Of a stretch of DNA of 6,641 bases, positions 1 to 6,054 are shown piece by piece (the first letter of the stretch is position 1; each line of letters starts with the position of its first letter). The position numbers and the translations under genes were made by a program. This DNA comes from Lachnospiraceae bacterium UBA1766 (GTDB lineage: Bacteria > Bacillota > Clostridia > Lachnospirales > Lachnospiraceae): assembly GCA_002314715.1 (NCBI GenBank), contig DCGY01000059.1, positions 1-6,641 on the forward strand, written 5' to 3'. Under the pieces are notes generated by a model that saw only the letters and a list, made by a program, of their open reading frames with translations, was not told the DNA's origin and searched no databases.

Positions 1-44
1 CCCGCCATGCAGGATCATGCTTGCATGAAATCCTATATGGCGGG
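1..44. repeat. Long imperfect inverted repeat, stem of unit 1
   Basis: The outer arms CCCGCCAT (1-8) and ATGGCGGG (37-44) pair perfectly. Inside them AGGAT (11-15) pairs with ATCCT (30-34), and CATGC (16-20) pairs with GCATG (23-27) around TT, so the closing C-G pair is probably open in RNA. The mismatched GC (9-10), AT (35-36) and GA (28-29) form internal loops or bulges. There is no T-tract after the stem, so it does not look like an intrinsic terminator. The element starts at base 1 and may be longer than shown. Confidence 0.8.
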
Positions 45-48
45 CGTA

Positions 49-80
49 AGAACATGCAGCCCTTCAGGGCGGAATGTTCT
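49..80. repeat. Nested hairpin with GCCC-TTCA-GGGC core, copy 1
   Basis: AGAACAT (49-55) pairs with ATGTTCT (74-80). After a small internal loop (GCA against GGA), GCCC (59-62) pairs with GGGC (67-70) across a TTCA tetraloop. The right half, 58-80, is a 23-bp direct repeat found again at 189-211. The full outer stem forms only in this copy. Confidence 0.8.
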
Positions 81-90
81 GCGTGTAGAG

Positions 91-121
91 CGAGTAGGAG
101 GGGCTTTTTCCCTCCTACTCG
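91..121. repeat. Perfect 12-bp hairpin with 7-base loop
   Basis: CGAGTAGGAGGG (91-102) is the exact reverse complement of 110-121, around the loop GCTTTTT (103-109). The T run lies inside the loop rather than after the stem, so it is not a standard intrinsic terminator on the plus strand; read from the minus strand there is likewise no T-tract after the stem. The left arm contains a Shine-Dalgarno-like AGGAGGG and the right arm the anti-SD-like CCCTCCT, but no start codon sits at a suitable distance after the left arm. Confidence 0.8.
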
Positions 122-130
122 ATTGCACAA

Positions 131-176
131 GGCCGGCAAGCGATGCTATGCTCGCATAAAGCATCATTTGCCGGCC
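131..176. repeat. Long imperfect inverted repeat, stem of unit 2
   Basis: GGCCGGCAA (131-139) pairs perfectly with TTGCCGGCC (168-176). Inside, GATGCT (142-147) pairs with AGCATC (160-165), and ATGC (148-151) pairs with GCAT (154-157) around TC. The sequence differs from the stem at 1-44, but the architecture is the same: three nested helices with an ATGC/GCAT tip, followed directly by CGTAA. There is no T-tract afterwards. Confidence 0.8.
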
Positions 177-188
177 GTAAAACAAAAG

Positions 189-211
189 AGCCCTTCAGGG
201 CGGAATGTTCT
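189..211. repeat. 23-bp direct repeat, copy 2 (copy 1 at 58-80)
   Basis: This segment matches 58-80 at all 23 positions, at an offset of 131 bases. It contains GCCC/GGGC arms around TTCA and then GGAATGTTCT. In this copy the left flank (AAAACAAAAG) does not pair well with ATGTTCT, so only the inner 4-bp stem is clearly kept. Two copies at this spacing, with structured rather than unique sequence between them, do not make a CRISPR array. Confidence 0.85.
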
Positions 212-289
212 TTATGAAAAATTAACGATACGATATATCAGAAATAGTAAAAAATAACCAACAAATAGGTGAAAATAAAGACCTAAACA

Positions 290-318
290 TTGAAAAAGCC
301 AATCCTATTTGCTAAAAT
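290..318 (+). promoter_or_regulatory. Sigma-A-type promoter of apt
   Basis: TTGAAA (290-295) and TAAAAT (313-318) are separated by 17 bases, and TG at 310-311 gives an extended -10 (TGc before the hexamer). Transcription would start near 324-326, leaving a leader of about 60 bases before the apt ATG. Bases 216-289 upstream are AT-rich and hold no gene. An 8-bp inverted repeat, CAAATAGG (262-269) and CCTATTTG (304-311), straddles the -35 box, with its right arm inside the spacer. No known operator such as a PurR box was recognised. Confidence 0.7.
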
Positions 319-373
319 TAACAGATAAGTTTGATCTTATTTTTTGAAGGAAATATTTATACTTGATTAGTTT

Positions 374-378
374 GGGGG
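374..378 (+). promoter_or_regulatory. Ribosome binding site that fixes the apt start
   Basis: GGGGG, with 8 bases before the ATG at 387, supports that start over the in-frame TTG at 363. A second purine-rich site, GAAGGA (346-351), lies 11 bases before that TTG. The protein from the ATG aligns with the N-terminus expected for short bacterial APRTs, so the TTG extension (8 extra residues) is less likely. Confidence 0.6.
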
Positions 379-386
379 TATTTAGT

Positions 387-911
387 ATGAAAAAACTTGA
401 AGATTATGTAAGAAGTATACCTGATTTTCCAGAGCCTGGTATTATATTTAGGGATGTAACCAGTGTGTTACAGGACGCAGATGGTCTCCACCTGGCTATC
501 GACACTATGCAGGATCTGGTTAAGGACCTCGAATATGATGTAGTTGCAGGACCGGAGTCAAGAGGTTTTATCTTTGGTATGCCTATAGCATACAACAACC
601 ATAAGCCATTTGTACTTATCAGAAAAAAGGGCAAGCTTCCCTGTGAGACTGTTTCAAAGGAATATGCTCTTGAATATGGCACAGCTGTTATTGAGATGCA
701 TAAGGACTCAATCAAGCCTGGACAGAAGGTACTTATAGTTGATGATCTCATAGCCACAGGCGGAACAACCAAGGCTATGATCGAACTCATCCAGTCTCTT
801 GGCGGAGAGGTTGTAGGTGTAGTAGTTCTTATGGAGCTGGCCGGACTGGAAGGCCGCAAGATAATCGGTGATACCAGACTTGATTCAGCTATTATCTATC
901 CGGGGAAATAA
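387..911 (+). CDS. apt: Adenine phosphoribosyltransferase (APRT)
   Basis: Cytosolic purine salvage enzyme that converts adenine and PRPP to AMP and pyrophosphate. The ATG start gives 174 residues, close to the usual bacterial size of about 170-180. Visible hallmarks are IPDFPEPGIIFRD near residues 11-23, the PESRGF segment at 56-61, the RKKGKLP loop at about 79-85, the LEYG segment at 95-98, and the PRPP-binding signature VLIVDDLIATGGT at 115-127, whose acidic pair is D119-D120. The position after KLP is Cys86, where Bacillus and E. coli enzymes have Arg; this loop varies across the family. It has its own promoter (290-318) and lies 95 bases upstream of rel on the same strand, an order common in Firmicutes. 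No clear terminator separates them, so co-transcription is plausible. A longer form starting at TTG 363 is possible but less likely. Confidence 0.96.
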   Translation: MKKLEDYVRSIPDFPEPGIIFRDVTSVLQDADGLHLAIDTMQDLVKDLEYDVVAGPESRGFIFGMPIAYNNHKPFVLIRKKGKLPCETVSKEYALEYGTAVIEMHKDSIKPGQKVLIVDDLIATGGTTKAMIELIQSLGGEVVGVVVLMELAGLEGRKIIGDTRLDSAIIYPGK

Positions 912-994
912 TCCTATCAATAGTTGGTGATAAAGAAGGCTGTTTATTTTGTTGTAACTTTGATACATCTATGCAGACAAAGGTCTGAAGACTA

Positions 995-999
995 AGGAG
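995..999 (+). promoter_or_regulatory. Ribosome binding site of rel
   Basis: AGGAG lies 7 bases before the ATG at 1007 and supports that start. Just upstream is a short hairpin, CAGAC (974-978) with GTCTG (983-987) around AAAG. It ends 7 bases before the site and leaves it free. It is too weak to be a terminator, and no convincing promoter was found in the 95-base apt-rel gap. Confidence 0.7.
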
Positions 1000-1006
1000 A
1001 GCTTCC

Positions 1007-3316
1007 ATGCAAAACGAATTCACAGTAGATGATGGAAGAATTGAAAAGAGCAAAGAATTTATCCGCCCAGAGGTTTTATACAGGGAGCTGATAGAGAGAA
1101 TAAGGAAATATCATCCAAGCGATGATATCTCTTTGGTTGAGAAAGCCTATAATATGGCTGCAGAGGCTCATAAGGACCAGAAGAGAAAATCAGGAGAACC
1201 ATATATTATTCATCCTCTTAGTGTTGCACTTATCCTGGCCAATCTGGAGATGGATAAGGAGACTATTGTTGCGGGTATACTCCATGATGTGGTAGAAGAT
1301 ACCGAGATGACAGAAGAGCAGCTGGCTATGGAATTCACTCCTGGTGTTGCCTTGCTGGTTGATGGTGTTACTAAGCTGCAGCATATTTCATCTATAACTG
1401 ATTCGGCAAAGGGTGACAGTAAGGAAAGTAAGGATAACGATAAACTCGAGGCTCAGGCAGAAAACCTGCGTAAGATGTTCTTAGCTATGGCAAAGGACAT
1501 CAGGGTTATCATGATAAAACTGGCCGACCGTTTACATAATATGAGAACTCTTAAATACATGCCAGCTGAAAAGCAGCAGCGTATAGCAAGAGAAACCATG
1601 GATATATATTGCCCCATCGCACAGAGACTTGGCATTAGCAAGATCAAGGTTGAGCTGGATGATCTGTCCCTTAAATATCTGGAGCCGGATGTATATTATG
1701 ATCTGGTAGACAAGATTGCCACCAGAAAAGTGGTTCGTGAAGCCTATATTCAGTCAATCGTAGATGAGGTTAGCGTCCATATCAATCATGCTGGTATCAA
1801 AGCGAAGATTGATGGAAGAGTAAAGCATTTCTTTAGTATATATAAGAAAATGAAGAACCAGGATAAGACCCTGGATCAGATATATGATCTCTTTGCAGTA
1901 CGTATTATCGTGGATACTGTGAAGGATTGTTATGCAGCACTGGGTGTCATCCATGAGATGTACAAGCCGATACCAGGACGTTTTAAGGACTATATTGCCA
2001 TGCCAAAGGCTAACATGTATCAGTCCTTACATACAACCCTTATAGGACGGAATGGTCAGCCCTTTGAGGTTCAGATACGTACACAGGACATGCACCGTGC
2101 TTCAGAATATGGTATCGCGGCTCACTGGAAGTATAAGACAGCTTCCGATGGTAAGACTCCTGATATGGCGGAAGAGGAGAAACTTATCTGGCTTCGTCAG
2201 ATATTAGAGTGGCAGAAGGATATGTCTGATAACAAGGAGTTCATGCATCTGCTGAAATCCGACCTGGATCTATTCTCTGACCATGTGTATTGTTTTACAC
2301 CAACAGGTGAAGTTAAGAATCTTCCGGCTGGAAGTACTCCTATTGATTTTGCCTATGCAGTCCATTCTGCTGTAGGTAACAAGATGATCGGAGCCAAGGT
2401 CAATGGGAAACTTGTTACTATAGATTATGAGATAAAAAATGGTGACCGAATCGAGGTTCTTACTTCTCAGAACTCCCGCGGACCATCAAGAGACTGGCTG
2501 AATATCGTCAAATCAACTCAGGCGAAGAGCAAGATAAATCAGTGGTTCAAGCATGAGTTAAAAGAAGAAAATATAATAAAGGGTCGTGAATTATTACTCG
2601 CATATTGCAAGGAAAAGAGATACGATTCAGCTGCTTTGTTAAAGAGCCCATATACGGACCGAATACAGAAAAAATATGGTTTTAGTGACTGGGATTCTGT
2701 GCTGGCGGCCATAGGACATGGAGCCTTAAAAGAAGGTCAGATCTTAAACAAGATGAAGGAGTCCTATGACCAGGATCATGAAGTGGTAATGACTAACGAG
2801 GAGGTGTTGGCGTCTGTTCAGGCCTCAAACAGTGCTGTCAAGATGCAGGCAAAATCTGATAGCGGCATCATCGTAAAGGGTGTGGATGATGTGGCTGTTA
2901 GATTCTCTAAGTGCTGTTCACCAGTTCCAGGTGATGAGATAGTTGGATTTGTTACCAGGGGTCGAGGAATTACCATTCATAGAACTGATTGCATCAATGT
3001 AATCAATATGAGTGAGTTTGACAGGGAAAGACTCATAGAAGCTGAGTGGCAGGATGGAAGCTTTGACAAGCAGGAAAACTATGTGGCTGAGATTACCTTG
3101 TTTGCAAATGACAGGAATGGCCTTTTGGTTGACATAACAAAAGTGTTTACCGAAAAAGGACATAGTATTCAGGCACTTAATACAAGAACCAGTAAGCATG
3201 GAGTTGTAACCATGGATATTGCTTTCCAGATACAGGGAAGAGAAGCATTACAGAATCTTGTAGAGCGATTAAAAAATATTGAAAGCGTGATAGATATAAC
3301 GAGGGCGACGGGCTGA
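1007..3316 (+). CDS. rel: Bifunctional (p)ppGpp synthetase/hydrolase, long RSH protein (Rel/RelA-SpoT family)
   Basis: Stringent-response enzyme that makes (p)ppGpp from ATP and GDP/GTP when ribosomes stall and can also degrade it. The 769 residues show the full long-RSH order. The HD hydrolase has likely metal ligands H69, H93-D94 and D174, with E97-D98 next to them. The synthetase spans about 265-378, with D294 in IYDLFAVR, RFKD at 325-328, YQSLHTT and E354 in FEVQIRT. TGS follows at about 424-487, a helical region, the conserved-cysteine domain (KCC at 635-637, HRTDC at 658-662) and a C-terminal ACT domain at about 692-769. A basic RxKD motif is the form found in bifunctional enzymes; monofunctional E. 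coli RelA has an acidic one. All catalytic residues I can place are intact, so both activities are expected. Residues around 126-148 carry a Ser/Asp/Lys-rich insertion: HD to D174 spans 80 residues, against 66 in the S. dysgalactiae Rel structure (Asp78 to Asp144). Its TGA overlaps the next ATG. Confidence 0.97.
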   Translation: MQNEFTVDDGRIEKSKEFIRPEVLYRELIERIRKYHPSDDISLVEKAYNMAAEAHKDQKRKSGEPYIIHPLSVALILANLEMDKETIVAGILHDVVEDTEMTEEQLAMEFTPGVALLVDGVTKLQHISSITDSAKGDSKESKDNDKLEAQAENLRKMFLAMAKDIRVIMIKLADRLHNMRTLKYMPAEKQQRIARETMDIYCPIAQRLGISKIKVELDDLSLKYLEPDVYYDLVDKIATRKVVREAYIQSIVDEVSVHINHAGIKAKIDGRVKHFFSIYKKMKNQDKTLDQIYDLFAVRIIVDTVKDCYAALGVIHEMYKPIPGRFKDYIAMPKANMYQSLHTTLIGRNGQPFEVQIRTQDMHRASEYGIAAHWKYKTASDGKTPDMAEEEKLIWLRQILEWQKDMSDNKEFMHLLKSDLDLFSDHVYCFTPTGEVKNLPAGSTPIDFAYAVHSAVGNKMIGAKVNGKLVTIDYEIKNGDRIEVLTSQNSRGPSRDWLNIVKSTQAKSKINQWFKHELKEENIIKGRELLLAYCKEKRYDSAALLKSPYTDRIQKKYGFSDWDSVLAAIGHGALKEGQILNKMKESYDQDHEVVMTNEEVLASVQASNSAVKMQAKSDSGIIVKGVDDVAVRFSKCCSPVPGDEIVGFVTRGRGITIHRTDCINVINMSEFDRERLIEAEWQDGSFDKQENYVAEITLFANDRNGLLVDITKVFTEKGHSIQALNTRTSKHGVVTMDIAFQIQGREALQNLVERLKNIESVIDITRATG

Positions 3317-3942
3317 TGGCAGTTAAGATTGGAAAAATTACACTAGGTGTATGCGCAACTAATTTTTATATATTATATCAGGATGACAGCAAGAAATGCG
3401 TAGTTGTAGATCCGGCGGACAAGGGTGATTATCTGTATGAAAAGGTATCTGGAGCAGGATTTACTATCGAAGGAATACTATTGACCCATGGACATTTTGA
3501 TCATATCTGGGGTGTGGATGATCTTAAAAAACACACTGATGCCAAGGTATATGCCTATGAAGGAGAAAAAAATGTCTGTGAAAGCAGTGAACTAAATGCA
3601 TCAGGTATGGTATCAAGAGCTTTTACTGTAAAGGCAGATGAGTATGTGGCAGATGGAAGTATTCTTCATCTGGCGGACATGGATATCAAGCTGATAGCGA
3701 CTCCCGGACATACTGAAGGCAGCTGCTGTTATTATGTTGAAGAGGCAGGACTTCTGATATCCGGAGATACCCTTTTTCAGGAAAGCGTTGGGCGAACAGA
3801 TCTCCCAACGGGCAGCATGAGTCAGATAGTACGTTCTATCAAGGAAAAGCTTATGATTCTGCCTGAAGATACCAAAGTTTATCCTGGACATGGCGAATCA
3901 ACCACCATTGGATATGAGAAGCAGTTCAATCCATTTATCTAG
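3316..3942 (+). CDS. MBL-fold metallo-hydrolase, glyoxalase-II-like (YcbL/YqgX type)
   Basis: Predicted cytosolic binuclear metal hydrolase of 208 residues. The metal site is complete: T-H58-G-H60-F-D62-H63, H132 in TPGHTEG, D151 in SGDTLF and H192 in PGHG. The segment FQESVGRTDLPTG (154-166) is typical of the short glyoxalase-II-like YcbL/YqgX group. These lack the long C-terminal substrate-binding domain of classical glyoxalase II. Family members may hydrolyse S-lactoylglutathione or other thioesters, but the physiological substrate is not known, and Clostridia often lack glutathione. The ATG at 3316 shares one base with the rel stop (TGATG), and only a weak GAGGG (3301-3305) precedes it, so translation is probably coupled to rel. 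No signal peptide or membrane segment is seen. I am sure of the fold and metal site but not of the substrate. Confidence 0.92.
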   Translation: MAVKIGKITLGVCATNFYILYQDDSKKCVVVDPADKGDYLYEKVSGAGFTIEGILLTHGHFDHIWGVDDLKKHTDAKVYAYEGEKNVCESSELNASGMVSRAFTVKADEYVADGSILHLADMDIKLIATPGHTEGSCCYYVEEAGLLISGDTLFQESVGRTDLPTGSMSQIVRSIKEKLMILPEDTKVYPGHGESTTIGYEKQFNPFI

Positions 3943-4109
3943 TACATTGCTAATGTAGGGGCTATTTATTATGATTGCTCAAAAGTCTTATCACATTGAG
4001 ATTTAGGGCAGTAGATAAGTTGTGGTTACCTGCAGTATGTATTATTGCACGGAAATAATGGGTGTAATAGAGAGGAAGAAGTAATATATATTAGAGAAAA
4101 GAAATAAAA
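3943..4109 (+). other. Intergenic gap between the MBL hydrolase gene and hemZ
   Basis: These 167 bases hold no gene I can support. A small AT-rich hairpin, TACATT (3943-3948) and AATGTA (3952-3957) around GCT, directly follows the hydrolase stop but has no T-tract, so it is not a convincing terminator. A 12-bp palindrome, TAATATATATTA (4082-4093), lies just before hemZ. No promoter with good -35 and -10 boxes at normal spacing was found. A strong purine-rich stretch (GAGAGGAAGAAG, 4070-4081) lies too far from the hemZ ATG to serve it directly. Confidence 0.5.
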
Positions 4110-5915
4110 ATGATATTTGTAATCGTAGAGAAAAAAGATTATCAGTATGATATTCATTCACTGTTTAGTGCTTTTTATCCTGGTATACAGGTGAGAGTGC
4201 TCTCAGGGGATGAATATGAGCTGGCAAAAAATAAAGAGAAAAAACATAAGAAGAATCCTGAAATAGCAAAGCAGAAGGACATCTTATTCTACCTTAGCTG
4301 GAATGAAGAGACCATATCCTTAAGTAGAGCCGATGATGAGGATTCTTTTTTGAATTCGAAAAAACTCAGGGAAGTCAGCGGACTACTTTTGGGCGGTACT
4401 GAAAAAAGTGTGCAGGAGGATGCGAAGAGCTCTGGAACTGATGATAATAGGGCTAAGGAGAAGGCAAAGAATTCTGATAATCCTGAAGTTGAAGAGGTGC
4501 GTAGCTTTAAGGAAAAGGATTTGCTTAAGCTATACATTTATTCCGTGCTTAATGAATATACCGGGAAGAGTCTGCCCTGGGGAAATATGATAGGAGTCCG
4601 TCCTGTCAAGATGGCCAGTAACATGCTGGAAGAAGGATATAGAAACTCACAGATAGCTGCCAAATTAAAAAAGGATCATCGAGTGTCAGACAGGAAAACC
4701 ATTCTGGCAGTTGAGATAGCAAATAGAGAGGCGGATGTCCTCTGCAGGATAGCAGGAATCTCTAATGAGAATCTGGCAGCAGGTGAAGACAGAAAGAGAC
4801 AGTTAGAGCAGGTTCATGACAGATTGATAGATGGAATCAGCTTGTACGTGGGAATACCATTTTGCCCGACTACCTGCCTGTATTGCAGCTTTACATCATA
4901 TTCCATATGTGCCTATAAGGAGCTGGTGCCAAAGTATTTGGAGGCATTAAAGGGTGAACTAGAGGCAGTAGCGGATATGATAAGGGGTGGCCTTGACAGT
5001 GGGAAAGGTAAGCGAATCGATACTGTCTACATAGGAGGTGGAACTCCTACTGCCCTGGATGAGGAATCCTTTGAAGAACTATTATCTTATGTGACCAGCC
5101 GGCTTGATTTTTCCCATGTTAAGGAATTCACGGTGGAAGCTGGACGAGCTGACAGCATTACAGAGAAAAAGCTGCAGCTTATGAAGGATTATGGTGTGAC
5201 AAGGATATCCATCAATCCCCAGACTATGAAACAGTCTACCCTGAATCTGATTGGAAGAGCGGCTACGGTTGATGCTACTGTTGAAGCCTATAAGTTAGCC
5301 AGACTGATTGGTCATGACAATATCAATATGGATCTGATACTGGGATTGCCAGGAGAGACGGTCGCTGATGTTCAGAATACCTTGAAGCTGGTAGGTGAAC
5401 TGGATCCGGATAGTGTAACGGTTCATTCCCTGGCAATAAAGAAGGCATCCAGACTGTATCGAGTACTGGAACAGGGCCTGATGAAGGGACAGGTCTACAG
5501 AGATAGTAAAACTGGCGCTATCTGGACGGTTCCTAGAGGTGATATGGGAAGTATGCAGCCACTCACCCATGTGGAAGACCTTTTGCCTAAGTCATCAGAA
5601 GTAAACGAGGCTATGGAATACACTTATGATGTAACAAGGCAGTGGGAGCAGTATCCATATTATCTATATAGGCAGAAGCAGATGTCGGGAAGCCTGGAAA
5701 ATGTCGGATTTGCAAAAACTGGCAAAGAGGGATTGTACAATATCCTGATGATGGAGGAGGTTCAGACCATAATTGCTTGTGGTGCAGGAACGGTCACAAA
5801 AAGAGTGTATCCAGATGGCAGAATCGAGCGTTGTGATAATGTTAAGGATGTTGCCCTATATATCGAGAAAATCGATGAAATGATCGATCGTAAGAGAGAA
5901 TTGTTTAAGGACTAA
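4110..5915 (+). CDS. hemZ: Radical SAM protein, coproporphyrinogen dehydrogenase HemZ family
   Basis: Radical SAM enzyme of the HemN/HemZ/HemW superfamily, named after B. subtilis HemZ, which is annotated as oxygen-independent coproporphyrinogen III oxidase. The 4Fe-4S motif is C252xxxC256xxC259 within YVGIPFCPTTCLYCSF (246-261). GGGTP (309-313) and an acidic strand ending at E343 (TVEAGR) follow as expected for SAM binding. YYLYRQKQMSG (517-527) and the following ENVGFAK are HemZ-type features. The region around 130-240 (YSVLNEYTGK, WGNMIGVRPVK) is the N-terminal extension typical of HemZ. At 601 residues it is about 100 longer than B. subtilis HemZ. The excess seems to lie in charged Lys/Glu/Asp/Ser-rich stretches at about 40-57 and 97-130. 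An in-frame TAG at 4092 rules out a longer form, and the Shine-Dalgarno (GAGAAAAG, 4094-4101) is weak. Whether it acts in haem synthesis is uncertain, since many Lachnospiraceae lack a full haem pathway. Confidence 0.92.
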   Translation: MIFVIVEKKDYQYDIHSLFSAFYPGIQVRVLSGDEYELAKNKEKKHKKNPEIAKQKDILFYLSWNEETISLSRADDEDSFLNSKKLREVSGLLLGGTEKSVQEDAKSSGTDDNRAKEKAKNSDNPEVEEVRSFKEKDLLKLYIYSVLNEYTGKSLPWGNMIGVRPVKMASNMLEEGYRNSQIAAKLKKDHRVSDRKTILAVEIANREADVLCRIAGISNENLAAGEDRKRQLEQVHDRLIDGISLYVGIPFCPTTCLYCSFTSYSICAYKELVPKYLEALKGELEAVADMIRGGLDSGKGKRIDTVYIGGGTPTALDEESFEELLSYVTSRLDFSHVKEFTVEAGRADSITEKKLQLMKDYGVTRISINPQTMKQSTLNLIGRAATVDATVEAYKLARLIGHDNINMDLILGLPGETVADVQNTLKLVGELDPDSVTVHSLAIKKASRLYRVLEQGLMKGQVYRDSKTGAIWTVPRGDMGSMQPLTHVEDLLPKSSEVNEAMEYTYDVTRQWEQYPYYLYRQKQMSGSLENVGFAKTGKEGLYNILMMEEVQTIIACGAGTVTKRVYPDGRIERCDNVKDVALYIEKIDEMIDRKRELFKD

Positions 5916-6041
5916 TATTTAGATTTGTTGTTTCTGCAATAGAGATGAGTTGATGTGAAAATTCAAATCTTTTGAGCAAGAATTTATCACTTCATCGTGC
6001 GATATGTAGCTCGTAATGTTGAAATAATATTGTTTGTAATT
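5916..6041 (+). other. Intergenic gap between hemZ and the Fic gene
   Basis: AT-rich, with no gene supported. AGATTTG (5921-5927) and CAAATCT (5964-5970) are reverse complements and the second arm is followed by TTT, but a 36-base loop makes this a poor terminator. A TTGAAA at 6019-6024 has no -10 box at usable spacing before the Fic ribosome binding site. No confident promoter for the Fic gene could be placed. Confidence 0.4.
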
Positions 6042-6047
6042 AGGAGG
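6042..6047 (+). promoter_or_regulatory. Strong ribosome binding site of the Fic gene
   Basis: A perfect AGGAGG with 7 bases before the ATG at 6055. Another ATG at 6051 is only 3 bases from the site and opens a different frame without a recognisable protein, so 6055 is the start. Confidence 0.8.
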
Positions 6048-6054
6048 AGTATGC

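Larger units (their letters stand above)
1..215. repeat. Cluster of hairpins containing two copies of a composite palindromic repeat unit
   Basis: No gene is supported here. Seen directly: unit 1 (1-80) is a long imperfect GC-rich stem (1-44), then CGTAA, then a small hairpin ending in a 23-bp segment (58-80). Unit 2 (131-211) repeats this plan with a different long stem (131-176), CGTAA again (176-180), and an identical 23-bp segment (189-211). Between the units is an unrelated 12-bp perfect hairpin (91-121). The long stems differ in outer sequence, but each has an ATGC/GCAT inner stem with a 2-base TT or TC spacer. This mix of conserved tail and variable compensated stem suggests a dispersed structured intergenic repeat, similar in style to REP/BIME elements, or a tandem structured RNA. 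The unit may continue to the left of the window. The family name is unknown to me. Confidence 0.75.

Noticed and set aside
58..211. Two direct repeats as a CRISPR array
   Set aside because: There are only two copies 131 bases apart, and the sequence between them is itself palindromic rather than unique spacer.
21..257. Open frame of 78 codons across the hairpin cluster
   Set aside because: It runs straight through both repeat copies and three hairpins, has no ribosome binding site, and its Arg/Lys/Cys-rich product resembles no protein I know.
323..345. AT-rich hairpin with a T run in the apt leader (ATAAG 325-329, CTTAT 336-340), possible attenuator
   Set aside because: The 5-bp A/T-rich stem is too weak to count as a terminator, and it sits almost at the predicted transcription start.
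363..386. TTG start giving an 8-residue longer APRT
   Set aside because: The ATG at 387 has a better placed ribosome binding site, and the shorter protein matches the N-terminus of bacterial APRTs.
404..859. 151-codon minus-strand frame inside apt
   Set aside because: It is fully antisense to a clear APRT gene, and its Ser/Thr/Pro-rich product looks like a shadow of that gene.
3943..3957. Terminator after the MBL hydrolase gene
   Set aside because: The 6-bp stem is nearly all A/T, has a 3-base loop and is followed by GGGGC rather than a T-tract.
4037..4084. 15-codon frame in front of hemZ as a leader peptide
   Set aside because: It has no ribosome binding site and no recognisable regulatory pattern; chance is the simplest explanation.
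4408..4590. 60-codon plus-strand frame inside hemZ
   Set aside because: It is an out-of-frame shadow within the charged linker region of hemZ, with Arg-rich content typical of such shadows.
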